A DNA stretch of 64,000 nucleotides from Cubamyces lactineus. Its lineage: Eukaryota; Basidiomycota; Agaricomycetes; Polyporales; Polyporaceae. The notes under the pieces were generated by a model that had not been told where the DNA came from, did not search any database, and worked only from the letters and a program-made list of their open reading frames with translations. Below are positions 34,114 through 46,541 of the stretch, in pieces; positions within the stretch are counted from its first letter, which is position 1; each line of letters starts with the position of its first letter. Made by a program: the position numbers and the translations under genes. The stretch is taken from contig JACDTU010000001.1 of NCBI GenBank assembly GCA_022376465.1, positions 2,356,001 through 2,420,000 on the forward strand, written 5' to 3'.

Positions 34114-37100
34114 TCACTGGACATGGGCATGAGCTCTGCCCTTCTCTTTCCCCTTCGCCTTGGCTCCACTGCTGCCAGGAGGCGCCTCCTCCGCCGATTG
34201 AGCTAGGGCGGTAGCGGAAGGAGAGTTGGTGCTGCTAATATCCGAGTCCACAATCCGGAGATCGGAAACCCGACGTGCAAGACCTGCTGCAGAAAGCTTT
34301 GATTTCTTGGTGTGATCGGGTTTCTTCGGTACTCGACGCTCGATAGCTCCGGCCTTTCGCTGCCGCTTGGACGAGCCCTGCGTCGAGTGCCCATGACCGG
34401 CCTCGCTCGCATCTGCGTCGCGATCGGCAACGGAGCGCTTCGTCCCTTGACTGGGGAGGATACTGACGTCGGGAACCTGGTCCGCAACCTTCTCGAGACC
34501 AATCCATGCGTCTTCCGGGGCGTTCATTGCTTCTGCTACAGCTTTCGCTAGCTTGCGGTAGTCGCGGAATGGCGAGCGACGCGGAGGCGGCGGCGGCGGA
34601 GGTTCTGTATCGGACTCGGCTCCGTCATCGGTCGAGTCGATCAAGTCTCCCAAGATTGCCCGTGCCTTATCCTCGGTCCAGTTGTGCTGAGGACGGGGAG
34701 CTTGAGGGTTATCTTCAGGTTGACGTACATATTTGAAGACATCTTCGCTTTCGTGATGCTGCTTGCACAGCTCCGCCAGGACTCGCACCAGTTGCGCCAA
34801 TGGGCTGCCAGGTCTGAGACCCTTGACCAACGGGCTTCCCAGTCGCATCATGGTACATTTCGTATTGAGATCCCAGTTTTCCATGCTATTGTCGCACTTG
34901 TCGAAGTAGCTGATGTAGGTAGTCAGCAAAGCTACGGGTTGGCCGGACTGTGAGTGCTTGAAGAATTTGAATGCGAGCCACGTTACAACGTGCACAAAAG
35001 CCTCAAGATCGTCAGACAGCTCGTAGGGCTTTCTGTCGTGGAGACATTGATAAGCAGCAGATTGGAACTGCCATGTACACTGTGAGTATCAAAAGTTTAG
35101 ATGACTTCGTGCGCCGGGGATAAAGCCACCAGTCTGAAGACTTACAAAGCGACGCCGGCGCCGGTTTCGCTTGCCAGACTTTGCAAGCAATTGGGCCTCG
35201 GCGTCGAGTTCCTCCTTAGGCTTTGCGAGGTCCCAGTCCGCAAGGTAGACTTGGAAGGTTGCGGGCTCCTTGTAGTGACCGTACAGGAGGATGTTTCCAG
35301 GACTGATATCCCTATGCATGAGCGTCGCCTTCTTCCATGCGAGGGAGTGGGCTATGGTGGGCATCAGCATGCTATATATTCCAGCGAGTGTTCCGGTGCA
35401 ACCCGACCTTTGATTGCCATCGTAATCGCTGTCAACATCTCCGGTCCATCCTCGAACTTATCCAAGGTTCGGCAAATCTGCTGGAAGACAAGGCGATAAT
35501 GCCTCTTTGGCGGGATCTTGTGCTTCCCGTTTGCAAGTTCCTGCGTGAATGTCCACAGTGACGGATTGCGCGTTCCCGGCTTGTGGGAGTTTAGGAAGTC
35601 ATCATCGCTGCTTGCCCCACCTTCTTGGTCTTCATCATCGTCATCCCGGCCATCGGCCTCGCCCTCCTCCTCGTTCTCGCTCCTGTGATCTTCACTGTCG
35701 TTAGAGTTGTTATCAGAATCACACTCATCGTCATCCTCCTTGTCCTCGTCGTAATCCTCACCATCCTCGTAATCATCCTCGTCGTCACTATGCTCGGTAT
35801 CCTCGTCTTCGCTCTCACGGCTGCGCTCGTTGAAGTTTTCGACGTCGCGACTCGATGCGTAGTCGAGCTCTTCGCCGGGCTCGGAATCTTCCACAGACAC
35901 ATTGTCCGAGTCCGAGTCTGATAACACACCGACTGAGCCTGATGAGATGGTGGGGTCAAGTTCAACATCTCCACCCGCAAGTAGTGTCGGTACAGTGGAT
36001 CTCAGCTCCGGATCGGTGAGACGGTCACGAAGCCGTTGATAGGCATGTAACTCGTTCGGTGCTCTGGTAGAGTCCGTTCGCCAACCGTCTTTGATCTAAA
36101 CCAGCTCTTTGGTGAAGAGGTCATACGCAATGAACGCTCGGTTCCCTGTCCCAACCAATGATGTGTAGAGTTGGTGGGGCTTTCCAATGAGGCAGCGGTG
36201 AAGTGTGCGCTCGTTGTGGGCACTAGAGTCCAGGAAAGTGTCCTTCGTCGACCACGGGAGCCACATGTCCATCACGTTGATCGGCCAGCCAGGGGACGCC
36301 GCATCCTGCAGAAGTTCTTTGATATACGAGTCCTTCGGGCCCCCCGATGATGCGGTGTTAGCGAGACTCCGAAAGAGAGTTGCCTGTTGAAGGGTTGCTG
36401 GAGAGACCGTAGGGTCGTACCCTCGTTGCTCCCGTGTCATCTTGGTGAACGAGTAGAGGAATCGCCAGAGCACTTCGATCTGAGTAACATAGTTGAAAGA
36501 TGCAGAAACGAGCAATCCAGCACGGTCGAAGCGTACAATCCGGGCCGTTGTGCCACAGATGCTCAACAGGAAGCCGAACGCACGGTGCTGGCGGTTAAGC
36601 CAGTCTATCATGTACTGCAACAGTTGACCACGTGCCTGGATACGTTCTGCACCTCTAGGCATGTGCGTCTCGCCGGAAGTAGCCTTGCCTCGATGTGGGA
36701 TAGAGAATGGTGCTCTGTCGGAGCTGTTTTTGACCTCTACAACAAGCTCTGCGTATGGCCACGCCACACGGGCTTGGTAAAGCGTCTTGCCCGAGTCTTC
36801 CGGCGGGACAGCAAGAGAATCTGAAGACGCTAAGGTCTGAGTCGTCGAGAGCGTTGCATCCGGGACTGAGACCGCAGAGGGCGGAATGGATATCCCAGGA
36901 TCGGACGCTGCTGGATGCTCAGAGTGATGTTGAACATCCGGTTCTGATGCATCTGAACGGGCCGACGTTCTCAGTGGGACTGTCTTACGCTGTGCTTGAG
37001 TCGAGGAACGTCCGCTTTGCGACTCAGGAGGGAGTTCATATGCTGCCTTCGCCTCCGCAGAATCGGAATAAAATATGATATCTGGGCGTAAGCCCGATCC

Positions 37101-37563
37101 GAGGCCCTGTTCTGAGTTGCGATCACAAGCATAAGCACAGAGATTTGTGCACCCAGCCAAAGCTAATAGCTTGTTGAAGAGTTCGCACTATTGATTGAAG
37201 TGAGCTTTCAACGTCGGGTTATCGTGTGCTATTCCGCTAGGAGGGACTTACGAGCGGTTGGTACATGTCTTCTCCCGTATCACCTTTGCGGAAATGCACC
37301 GTCGGAAAGGACACCGTTGGAATCTTTGTAGGGGGATAGCACCCGGCTATGTCCATGAGAAACTGCTCGATGGGGACCTCTATGCAGGTAGTCATTTCAA
37401 CCAGTTCGGCCTCCAAAATCCTGAGAAACACTTTCCTACGCTCCGTATCCGAGCTGAATGTCACCCGTGCTGCGTGCCTCTGAGTACTGGACGGCTTCGA
37501 AGGTACGATGTAGCTTCCGGTGTCACCGGTGACACTGCTGCTATGGTCCGATTCTGTAGGCAT
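34114..37563 (-). pseudogene. FunK1-type protein kinase gene with an in-frame stop
   Basis: Four exons (37252-37563, 35408-37187, 35146-35351, 34114-35079) keep one frame for 1087 codons apart from a single TAG at 36096-36098 (codon 468). The stop interrupts the kinase N-lobe between FTKELV and IKDGWR. Kinase hallmarks lie after it: MHRDISPGNILL (catalytic loop), LADWDLAK (DWD in place of DFG) and TWQF. A very acidic Asp/Glu/Ser insert (codons about 525-610) splits the kinase domain before the catalytic loop. The C-terminus is basic, with nuclear-localisation-like KRQRKA. FunK1 kinases are expanded in mushroom-forming fungi; substrates are unknown. No plausible intron removes the stop, because the flanking codons are contiguous and conserved-looking. 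The stop could be a real nonsense allele, an assembly error or readthrough. Without it the gene looks functional. Confidence 0.75.
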
Positions 37564-38373
37564 ATGGGAAAGTGTTATCAGGTATAGCGAATATCAATGA
37601 ATATGTATCAGGTTGTTTGAGAGAACGATAACATACCGCAGAATTCGACACCCTCTTATACCTGCAAACGGCGGTATAAATGTGAGTGCTACGCCGCACC
37701 CACGGCGGCCATAGTAGCTGTGTGCGCCATAGCCACGAGAACGTCAGAATCGCCAGGTATGAAAAAATGCATTGACATACACAGAGACATACCGTCAAGT
37801 GTTGTCGTCGACAATGAAAGGAATCAGGATGATGAATGGTGAAACGTGACGTGTCGGACCAGTATGGGCGCTTCGTGTTTGGGATGTAAGGACGAGCCCA
37901 TACTACCTCCCTCTTGCACATCGTCATAGATCTTCTCGTATGCCTGCTGTGTGTGGCCAGGGATAACCTGAGGGTAGATTATTGCATTTGTAGGACATAT
38001 TGGCGAACACGCGATAATCCGGTCACAATATTAGTCTTATGCACTGACCAGGTTAGTTTATACTGTACTAGCCATGATCTCACGACACAAGCTATTTCCA
38101 AGTTACACCGATACCTTGACACTAACCACCCAGGTCTTTGTAATTCAGTGTTGATGATTACTGGCTGCTCAAGTATGGCACTAGTGCATAGAATGCCACG
38201 ATTATACGACGACGGCAGACCGAAAATGTGTCTCAACGATCTCCGAGGGAGGCATACACAGACACCAAGACCTACTATATCAGGCAGGCGGCCAAACAAG
38301 ACACGCGCGCTCGCGGCGAGCCCCCGCGGTCTATCGTTTTGCAACGGGAACTTGTACGTTACGGCACCGCAAC
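37564..38373. other. Divergent intergenic region, FunK1 / DUF4470 genes
   Basis: Shared upstream region of two divergent genes. No clear TATA box or other motif stands out. Confidence 0.5.
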
Positions 38374-41300
38374 ATGGCAAGCGCAAAGACAGCAGAGTCT
38401 CTTAAGCAGAAGGGTAACGAAGAGTTCAAAGCGGGCAATTTTCGCAGGTGAGACGACCTCCTTCAACGCGCGTTCAGGGCTAGCAGATGGGTCATGAGTG
38501 GTTATTACTTTGTATGAGGACATTTGCAGCCTGGATCGACGCGTACCACATTGTGAAGCATGCCGGGCGCGAGCCATGTGCACTGAGGCGACTCTTCTCC
38601 TCACTTGCCTGTATAGCTCCCCGGCGCAGTGGTGTTGTTCTCCTGTGTCTGACCGTTCATACGTATCTCACTCTTCTTCCTTTGATTAGAGCGTCAGAGC
38701 TGTATGCGAAGGTGAGCCTATATAGCAAGTGATCCATATGACTTACATGCACTGATCGGAATGCACAGGCTGAGAAGGCAAATGGCAAAGATCCAGTCTA
38801 CCCCTCCAATCTCAGCGCCGCTCTGTACGAGGTCGGAGACTATCCCGCATGCGCTTCTGCTATCCTCCGCTCTTGGAAGCTATTACAAGACCAACCGGAG
38901 CCCGGTGCCAAACCTGACTTGATCATTCGACTTTCCACTCGGCTCGCGAAGGCACTTACTTTCTCTGTCTTGCTGAATATGGCTACCAAGGCAGATATTA
39001 AGGCTTATGGAGAGGGTTTAGCAACGCTCAGGGAGCGCTCATTGGCCATTCCCACTGGCTCTACTGGTTCCTCAGTCAACGCAGTGGATGAGCTCTTGAG
39101 AGCTTGGCAACAGTGGGATGCTGTTCAATCCGAGGAAGACGAGAGGATGCAGAAAAGCGAAGCGTGTCTGCGTAACTTGTCCAGATTGCCCATATTTATG
39201 AAGCCTTTGTAAGTATCTCAACAATGTAGCTCGATCACATACGCGTACTCACATGCCCTCAGAGATGATGCGAAGGAATACTACTCAGTACGCTACTAAT
39301 CCCACGAAACGCTCTCTAGCGTTTACTGACGATGCGCACCTTATACAGATTGGCCACGACCCCATTATCGACCTCACCGCTGGATATGGGTCAGACTCGG
39401 ATCGGGGCGGAGACTCCTTGAGAATCAACAAGCTCCCGCAAGTCAGGTTGTCCAATCTCTCGTTCATGTTTGGAGGTGTTGGCGATGGTGAATGCATCCT
39501 CACATTTGATTTACTGCATGACTGTAACTCAAGACTATGCATAGGACGACATGCATTTGGCACCATTGTTGGCTTGTACGAAGCATACAAGACACTTCCT
39601 GCCCCCAAACAGGCGGTCTTCCATGCTCATCTCACGCTCCTAGATATCCATCCTACAGCGATCACTCGAGACCTGTGCATGCTCTTGCTGCTCCATGAAT
39701 ACAACAACGCGACTGATCCCGTTGCTCGCGTTGAGCTCAAGGCAACACTCATGTACATCTTCTGCGCTGGGGTGATGCCGAGCTACTGTTACGCCCGGTG
39801 AGTTGACTGTTAGTCTTACTATCGCTCCTGCAAACTGATGTTGCATGCCACAGCCTGATGAATACCGTCAAATATTTGAGCAACGAGCTCTGCGAGCAGC
39901 CTGCAGCTCTTCCATCATGGTTGCACGTCGAGGTCAAGACGATCCCCGCCATCCTCCGCGCGCTGGACTACTGGATAAATACGGAGAAGTCGACGCGCAA
40001 GATGATCGCCCAGATGCCTGCCTACACCGCCCAGGACAAACGGGCGCAACGAGAGGCCGTGCTCGGTGGGCTTGGCGGAGGGGATGGGAGCGGCTTCCAG
40101 CGCGAGCTGCAGGACCGTTACAAGAGCCAACGCCAGCAGATCGAGACGGCGCTCCGTACGCTACCAGATGAGAAACTTGTCCGGCTACCCTTCATGCCTC
40201 CCGGGATCACTCCACAGGCCGTCCGTGCGTACCTCGACTCGCACATGGAGGAGCTCGTAAGCAGGGTGCAGGATATGCACACTACTGGGAAAGTTCCTAC
40301 GAACGAACAAGAATGGTACAGATGTACGAAGACGTTCCTTCCTCCTGCAGAGCTCCGGAAGCGGCACTTTGGGTTCGACTCTGCATGGCAGAAGCTGCAG
40401 GAGGGCGAGGAGATTCCTGCCTCGATAGAGCGCAAAGTTGATGTTGGTTCCCCAGATTACTGTCCTTGTCGCTAACTACTTTATCCGTGCAGATCGTCTC
40501 TCACATCGGGGACAAGTGGAAGACGAACATCACACTCTTCGTACGTTGTCTCGTTTGTGCTTGTACGGATGCCGGCTCACCATGCTGCAGGATTCCAACT
40601 ACAATAACCCGAAGTATCACGATGGCGGAGACGGATACAAGATGATGCTCAGCGACGCTTTCGAGGTAGTAAACCACCTGGACGACTTCAACCAGCGCCA
40701 CACTCCTCGCACGCGGCGCGGTCCTATCACGAACGATGTAAACACGCTCGCGTGGGATATATGCAGCAAGTTCTTCGAGGTGGTCGCGACGGCTATCCGA
40801 GGCCTCGAGGGCCACCTCACTGTCGAGCTCATCGCGGGCGGTCTTTCGGAGGAGCTGGCTAAGATGCGCTACAAGGGCGATACGACTCGACCTGCGGAAT
40901 TCCCAAGGAAGTACACGAGAATGTGGTTGAGCAATGTTCCGTGAGCATCATTAACTACTCTTCGATCTCCCAGCGCTTCATCTTCAATGCTTCACGGCAG
41001 CGACTACACGCATGGGCCCATGAATATGGCGATCTACGTTGTACCCAACCTCCAAGACAGTGCTGAGGCGGGCGCTTCATGCAATTGCTTGCTGAACACC
41101 GGCTCATGGGTCAACGATGATCATTCCATGTATAAGTGCGTCCATCATCGAGGCTTGAGCTGCAACGAGATCTGACTTCGCACTACAGCTACACGCATCT
41201 GCTCCAGAAGGACCTACCACGATTCCTCGGATGTCGCATCATCCGGAGTCGAGCAGTGTTGGACGTCCTCGTCCTCGGCCCCCTTCCTCTCCCTCGCCCG

Positions 41301-42164
41301 CTCTCCGAGCTCGCATCTCGTGACGAGCTCTACACCTGGCTCACGCGCGTCCTCTTCGACACCTTCATTTCCGGCTCCACCCGCCCGACTCCGGAGAACG
41401 TGCGGCTTCCGCACAACCTCGTCGCCTTCTTCGGTCTGCTCATGCACCTCCACCGCGTCGGCTTCCCCGCGCACTGGCTCTCCGACTTCCTCGCACGCGT
41501 CCTGAGCGGCAGTATGGTCTCGGACATCCCGCCATACGACGGCTTGTACCCTATCCCGCTAGAGCACCAGCACCGCCGTGTGGCCCCGCGCCGCGTCCGG
41601 ACGGACCCGTGGCTTGTCGAGTTCGAGAACATCATTGCGACTGCCTATCACGCCCTCCCGTTCAACATCGCTAGCGCCCTGCCATTGGACTTCTCCCGCG
41701 ACCCGGAGGACATCCAGATGTGGGAGGCGAGGACGACCGGGACGCAACCGTTTCAGGCGATGTTTGGCATGTTCGGCGAGCACGGGCATCCGCACGAGCC
41801 CACGACGCGCCTGCTATTCTACAAACCCTCGCAGACGTCTCCTGGCGCGCTGGTCAAGAATATCCGCGCCGTCTTCGAGGGGAGCGCATCGCCCAAGCCT
41901 GGGACGTTCTTCGTGCTCACTGCGGTGGATGTCGTGCAGTTTGACGAGCGCATAGTATTTAGGATGAGCAAGAAGCGCGTGGCGACGTTGAAGGAGGAGA
42001 ACTGGGCCATGGTTGCATTCCGTCAGGACATTGGCAAAGAGGGTAAGTGTCATCTGCTGCTTATCGAGTTTGTCGTAGCTGAGCGCTAACATGTGATGTT
42101 CCTAGCAACCCGCCCATCCCTAGCGAGTACCTGGGTACTTGTGGATGAGGGCACTGGGAACTAA
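38374..42164 (+). CDS. DUF4470 protein with N-terminal TPR-like region
   Basis: Twelve exons (38374-38447, 38690-38711, 38769-39208, 39263-39287, 39349-39487, 39545-39797, 39854-40436, 40493-40540, 40591-40940, 41001-41135, 41189-42042, 42106-42164) give 993 residues in one frame. The start AESLKQKGNEEFKAGNFR and the following KDPVYPSNLSAALYEVGDY have TPR character. The motif VRLSNLSFMFGGVGDGRHAFGTI (residues about 213-236) is, from memory, the core of DUF4470, related to the N-terminal part of dynein assembly factor 3. The remaining 750 residues are mainly helical with no catalytic motif I recognise. Exon 2 is only 22 bases and exon 4 only 25. Such proteins are common and multi-copy in mushroom-forming fungi; function unknown. 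Confidence 0.85.
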
Positions 42165-42534
42165 GCTCTAGGAGTTGTCCCGAGCTTCCCGCCGCGTCAT
42201 TCGCACTACAGTACTGTAGTACAATCAACACTTACGATAAATTATGAATAGTCCATGCTGTACACACTGGCATTGTACAAACTCACCTTGTATGTAGCTT
42301 ACTATCATACTTCCTCGACGGTGCGTGTAGGACGACGCTTCTCAAGCACCGCAGGATGCCAGTATAGTAGTACAACGATCGACGCTCCAATGTGCCAATA
42401 CCATACACTCGATGTACAGTATACACGCTCTTAGCCTCGTACCAGTACCTGGCAAATGCAAACAATCATAGAGCAACTTGAACGTCCGACCGACTCGGAC
42501 CCGCTCTTCCAATGCCTAGTTCCTGCCGCTGTGC
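42165..42534. other. Intergenic stretch after the DUF4470 gene
   Basis: 3' flank with no recognisable feature. Confidence 0.5.
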
Positions 42535-42810
42535 TACTCCGCATCAGGACCATGGACTTTCCCCTGAGGAAAGTTCATCGTCGACACAGAGTGAAAATTC
42601 GAACTCGCGCTCCCTAGCCCCGCTTTCACGATCAACGTTGCGGTAACGAGCAGCATTACGAGGATAACGACAATCAGACCGATGATGATGCACGAGTCAT
42701 ACAGTGGCCTTCGTTCGATTCATGAATCCATACTCACCCAAGATATGACCACATAGAGATGAGACACAACGTAGTTGCGGTGTCTCCGTAGAGATACTTT
42801 GCATAGCCCG
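42535..42810 (-). CDS. Possible small membrane protein, 5' end not found
   Basis: Two frame-compatible segments (42738-42810 and 42535-42708) encode about 82 residues. They include GYAKYLYGDTATTLC, then a 22-residue hydrophobic helix (CIIIGLIVVILVMLLVTATLIV) and a polar tail ending VHGPDAE. The segments join only if a 29-base GTGAGT...AAG intron (42709-42737) is removed, which is shorter than any other intron here. An AG acceptor (TTTTATAG) precedes the first segment, but I cannot find the initiating exon: sequence upstream is the 3' flank of the REEP gene. It could be a small membrane-protein gene, an alternative last exon set of the REEP gene, or a fragment. Confidence 0.3.
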
Positions 42811-42917
42811 CTATAAAATACACAGGGAATGGAAGCAATCAGCAGCACATGTCCAAGATCCGATGCGATAACGAGAACGAAGAGTAGCACACGAGAAACC
42901 TAGCCCGTACGATCTAT

Positions 42918-44022
42918 TCAATCGCTCTTGACTCTCTCATACCCAGCAGCCCCGCCGCCCCATCCAAACCAACTCGACCTCCTCGCGGCCTCCGGCATTT
43001 GAGGTTGACCAGAACCCTCACCTTCCATGTCGCTAGGAACTTCCACCTCCTCGAACGTCGACTTTCCATTTCCGCTGCTGGAGCGCTCCCGGAGCGACCC
43101 CGAAGAGGAATTACGTGAGGGGTTGTCCGCGGGCGGCATGGGCACCGACTCGAACGCAGGGCTAGATGTCGCTGAGGATACATCATAAGGCGTGGCTTCG
43201 AGAGACGCAAGCTCTGCCTCCAACTGCCTGCGGCGCTCCGACGCGCTGCCGGACTGCCTGCGTGCACTTCCCCCGGCCTGCGCATTCGCGTTCACCGCCG
43301 TCTGCGCCGCAGAGGTCTGTGCTTGACGCAGTAGGGCAGCCCCTGTGGCGAGAAGGCCCGGGCCATACGTCCCCCAGAGGCCCGCGACCAGCTGCGCGGG
43401 GCCGGAGACCGGATCGTTCAGAGTAGGGGGTGCACCGGTGTGAGTCGCTGCCTCCTCCTCAAGCGGAGACTCGTGCGCGAGCCCGCTAGGCTGCGATTGC
43501 ATCTGGGCAACGGTCCCAGAGACGTGCTCCCACGCACGGCGGAGCAGACGTTGGAGGTATGCGTATATGTACGCCTTTGACTGCGCGAGCGCGCTGTCGA
43601 TCTCGTTCTCATGCGCGGCGAAGAAGGGTCTGAGGTGTGTTTGGTAGAGGTATGCAGAGCCCGCGGTTTGGGGGAGAGCGAGGTAGAGCAAGAAGAGGGT
43701 CTTTAGGGGCTGGTAGAGCGGAAGCCTGGAGTACTGCGTGTGAGACAAAGGGCGCGGACGTCGAGCGCAACGACAGCGACGCACCATGAGACGAGCCACT
43801 CCGCCACGTATTCAACCGCAACGATGCAGCCGAGGACACTCCAATACATGAGCCATCGCTCGAGGTCCGCCTCGGAGGCCGGGCGCTGCGAGAGTGTCTT
43901 GTAGGAGGCGTAGCCGGGATAGAGGAACGCGGCGGTCGCACTAGCTTTGTTTAGCTCTCGAACGAACTCTGCGCAGACATGCCGGCACACCTAATCAGTC
44001 TGAAAGTCAACCAGAAAATCAT
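42918..44022 (-). CDS. REEP/TB2-DP1/HVA22 family ER membrane-shaping protein
   Basis: Three exons (43991-44022, 43785-43940, 42918-43725) give 331 residues. The N-terminal 100 residues form the TB2/DP1/HVA22 domain: FLYPGYASYKTL, then hydrophobic hairpin segments (YWSVLGCIVAVEYVAEWLVSW and LYQPLKTLFLLYLALPQT) and YLYQTHLRPFF. The family inserts wedge-like hairpins into ER tubules and stabilises curvature. Yeast Yop1 is about 180 residues; this protein has an additional C-terminal tail of about 200 residues, Ala/Ser-rich with RRRQLEAELASLEA helix, an acidic EEVEVPSDMEGEG and a SSWFGWGGG end. The first exon is short (MIFWLTFRLI) and is joined through the AG of CTAG at 43941. This join is supported by frame and by continuity of the hydrophobic start. 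Confidence 0.88.
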
Positions 44023-44370
44023 CGTGAGGTCGTCAGTTTAGTGAGGGGAGGAGGTCATGGAGGAACGGAAGAGAGCACGGCTTAAGTAGCAGCATCGGCA
44101 ATCCGGGCCTGATACACGAGGCTACAAGCGGTAAGTACATGTAAGCTTACGCAGGATTACAACTATAATGAGCGCTATAGTGTTTTTGTTACAATCTATA
44201 GAGTGGGCCTTAAACGTAAGCCCACGCTTGCTTACTGCAGCGCAGCGCCGCAGCCTCGCACTTTCGGTCAGGCAGATGGAAGTGATTCACGATAGGCCAT
44301 CATCGTTGTCCACGAGGATCATGATAGTATACATGCAGAGCCGACCGAATACATGGAAACAATACAAAGG
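44023..44370. other. Intergenic stretch, REEP gene to EEP gene
   Basis: Promoter side of the REEP gene and 3' flank of the next gene. No motif recognised. Confidence 0.5.
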
Positions 44371-45644
44371 TCAATGCAACGTGATGTCTGCGAAGACGGG
44401 ACGGTGGTCACTTGCAAGGACGCCGTCATCCGAGAGCGACGTTCCGACTCTGTAGCCGGTGGAGGTCCTGCATACCGTGTGAATATACATTGGTCAGACG
44501 GACTATTGCATGGAGCACTCACCACTTCCCGTTGCTGCCTCCGAGCACGAAGTCAATGCGCGTATACACTGAAGCGTCACCAGGGGCGTTGAACCCAGTG
44601 TAGGTGGCGAAATTGCCCGACACGGCAGAGCGGGGTGCGTCGCCCTTCAGGTCGGACATAGTGAAGTTGCTCAGGATGTTCTTCGGTACCGCGTACTTCT
44701 CCGCAAACGTTTGGTTGATCGCCACAGGCGCCAGCTGGCCTGTGATGATCTGGTACGCGCCCGAGTCTGTGCCAGTCGCGGGGCTGTTGAAATCGCCTGT
44801 GACGATGACGGGGCCGCCGCTCTTCCATGCCTCGTATCGAGCACGGGCAAGGATCATCGAGGCACCAAGGCGACGCTGGGCGTCGGACTGGTCATCGAGA
44901 TGAGTGTTTAGATAGGTGAAGTGCACAGGGGCGCCAGAGCCGGAGTGCAAGATGAGGTGGGTCGCGGTGCAGATCCTGACCGAACCGGCGCCTGGGAACT
45001 TGGACGGAACATCCGGCGTGTTACTACGTATCACCGTTTGAGCGATCCAATTTGGTCTGGTCTTGGCATCCAGCATGTACTCACGAGAGCCAAAACGAGT
45101 CGTTCGAGACCAACGTCACGTCGGATCTGCAGATTAGCTGTTGAGCGATGCGGCGATCAATGAATATGGCTTGAAGGCGTACTTCTTGTAGAAGATCGGA
45201 CTGAATTCACCGGCCGCGACACCATCGTCACGTCCTACGCCAACCTATAGCATATGGCCGTTAATTATCATGACGCGTTGTGGGCTCTGTTGTCAGACTC
45301 ACCCATCCCCAGCCATCACCGAGCAGCTCAGCGAGGTCGGTGACCTGCCTGACCAGAGCCTCTTGGAAGCCAGCAAGGACGATACGTTCGTGCTCAAGGT
45401 GCTCGAAGACCTTGATTCGACGAGTGCTCCACGGTTGCTCGCCCGTCTTAGCATAGAAGGCGTACTGTTGCAGCGGGTCCGGGAGCGATGCGAGCGACTG
45501 CTGCACGGTGATGTTGTCCGGCATGGAGTCATACCGCAAGTTGTACGTCGCGATGCGCATGGCTTGCTGTGGTTCTGCAACAGCAGCAGCAAGGCCTGGG
45601 ATGAGCGCGAGGACGGCACCAACAAGAGGCAGAAGAGGTAGCAT
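44371..45644 (-). CDS. Secreted endonuclease/exonuclease/phosphatase (EEP) fold enzyme
   Basis: Five exons (45303-45644, 45183-45244, 45085-45126, 44523-45023, 44371-44467) give 347 residues. A signal peptide (MLPLLPLVGAVLALIPGLAAA) precedes RIATYNLRYD, the first strand of the EEP fold. Catalytic residues follow in order: Glu in GFQEA, NTHLDD (Asn/His), TGDFNSP (Asp/Asn), RIDFV, and SDHRPVF near the C-terminus (Asp-His pair). The family hydrolyses phosphodiester or phosphomonoester bonds using a divalent metal. The substrate here (nucleic acid, sphingolipid or inositol phosphate) cannot be told. GAGSVRICTA and WLS before it are typical of the secreted fungal/bacterial subgroup. The last two exons are needed to complete the active site. 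Confidence 0.9.
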
Positions 45645-45704
45645 GGCACTGGCGCAATAACGGGTAATCCGCTCGCTCTTTCTTTGAGGGGCATACCGAG
45701 GGGA

Positions 45705-45711
45705 ATTTATA
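45705..45711 (-). promoter_or_regulatory. TATA box of the EEP gene
   Basis: TATAAAT on the minus strand, about 60 bases upstream of the start codon. Confidence 0.55.
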
Positions 45712-46541
45712 TGGGCCCCAAAGGCCTCGCCTCGACCCACTCATCCGCGTCGGGCTCTTTTCTTGCTCAATAGGTCAATAGAATTGTCGAGCTGTCCGCT
45801 GTCCGGCGCGCACGAGGGGAAGTGCGGCCCTGCCGTGATGGACGACCTCACATGATGGCCTGCGAGAAGTCGAGCACGCTGTCGAACGCACCTTCTATCG
45901 TCCAGATGCTGGTCAAGCCAGACCTCGTGAGGATCTGCGTGGACAACGTCGAGAATAAACCGACAAAGAGCGTGCCAAGCTCGGCGAGCACCATCCGTTT
46001 ATCTTGACAAGTGTGCCGACGAACGTGCTGTGGGTGATTGCGAATTGGTTCAGCAGGTGCGTCGATGCTGTCACGCTCGTACGTACAGCTTGTCTAGTCT
46101 CCGGAGAAGAAGAGCACAGGAAGCAGTATCCGGAGAGCAGAAGGATTCAGAGTACTGGAAGCAGATGGCAACATCATGGCGGCGGCGGCGAAAGCGGCAG
46201 GCGGTTAATCACGCCGAATTCACCAAATCAGTCGATCTTAGCGACGCATGTGCGCGTGGGATCTAACAAACCGTTACCCAGTGTTTCCCGCTTTTCCACA
46301 GAACGTTTGTCAGGTGAACATTGGGTTGCAAGACTAAGTCTTCACTATGAATTTGGCGAACCTAGCTGCCGCATGACTATAGCTCACCCGAGGCCGCGGA
46401 TATGGTACATTCATGCTGCAGGAGCACCTGGTGCTCCCAGACTGAAGCCGGGGGCTCCAGGTGATCTGATACGGTGCTACTACACAATGCGAGTACAAGT
46501 ACAACAAAGCGATCGACAGCTACAACTTCATGGATAAGTTA
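45712..46541. other. Intergenic stretch, EEP gene promoter to coiled-coil gene
   Basis: No recognisable coding or RNA feature. A short inverted motif CAGGAGCACCTGGTGCTCC lies near 46418-46437 and could form a hairpin. Confidence 0.45.
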
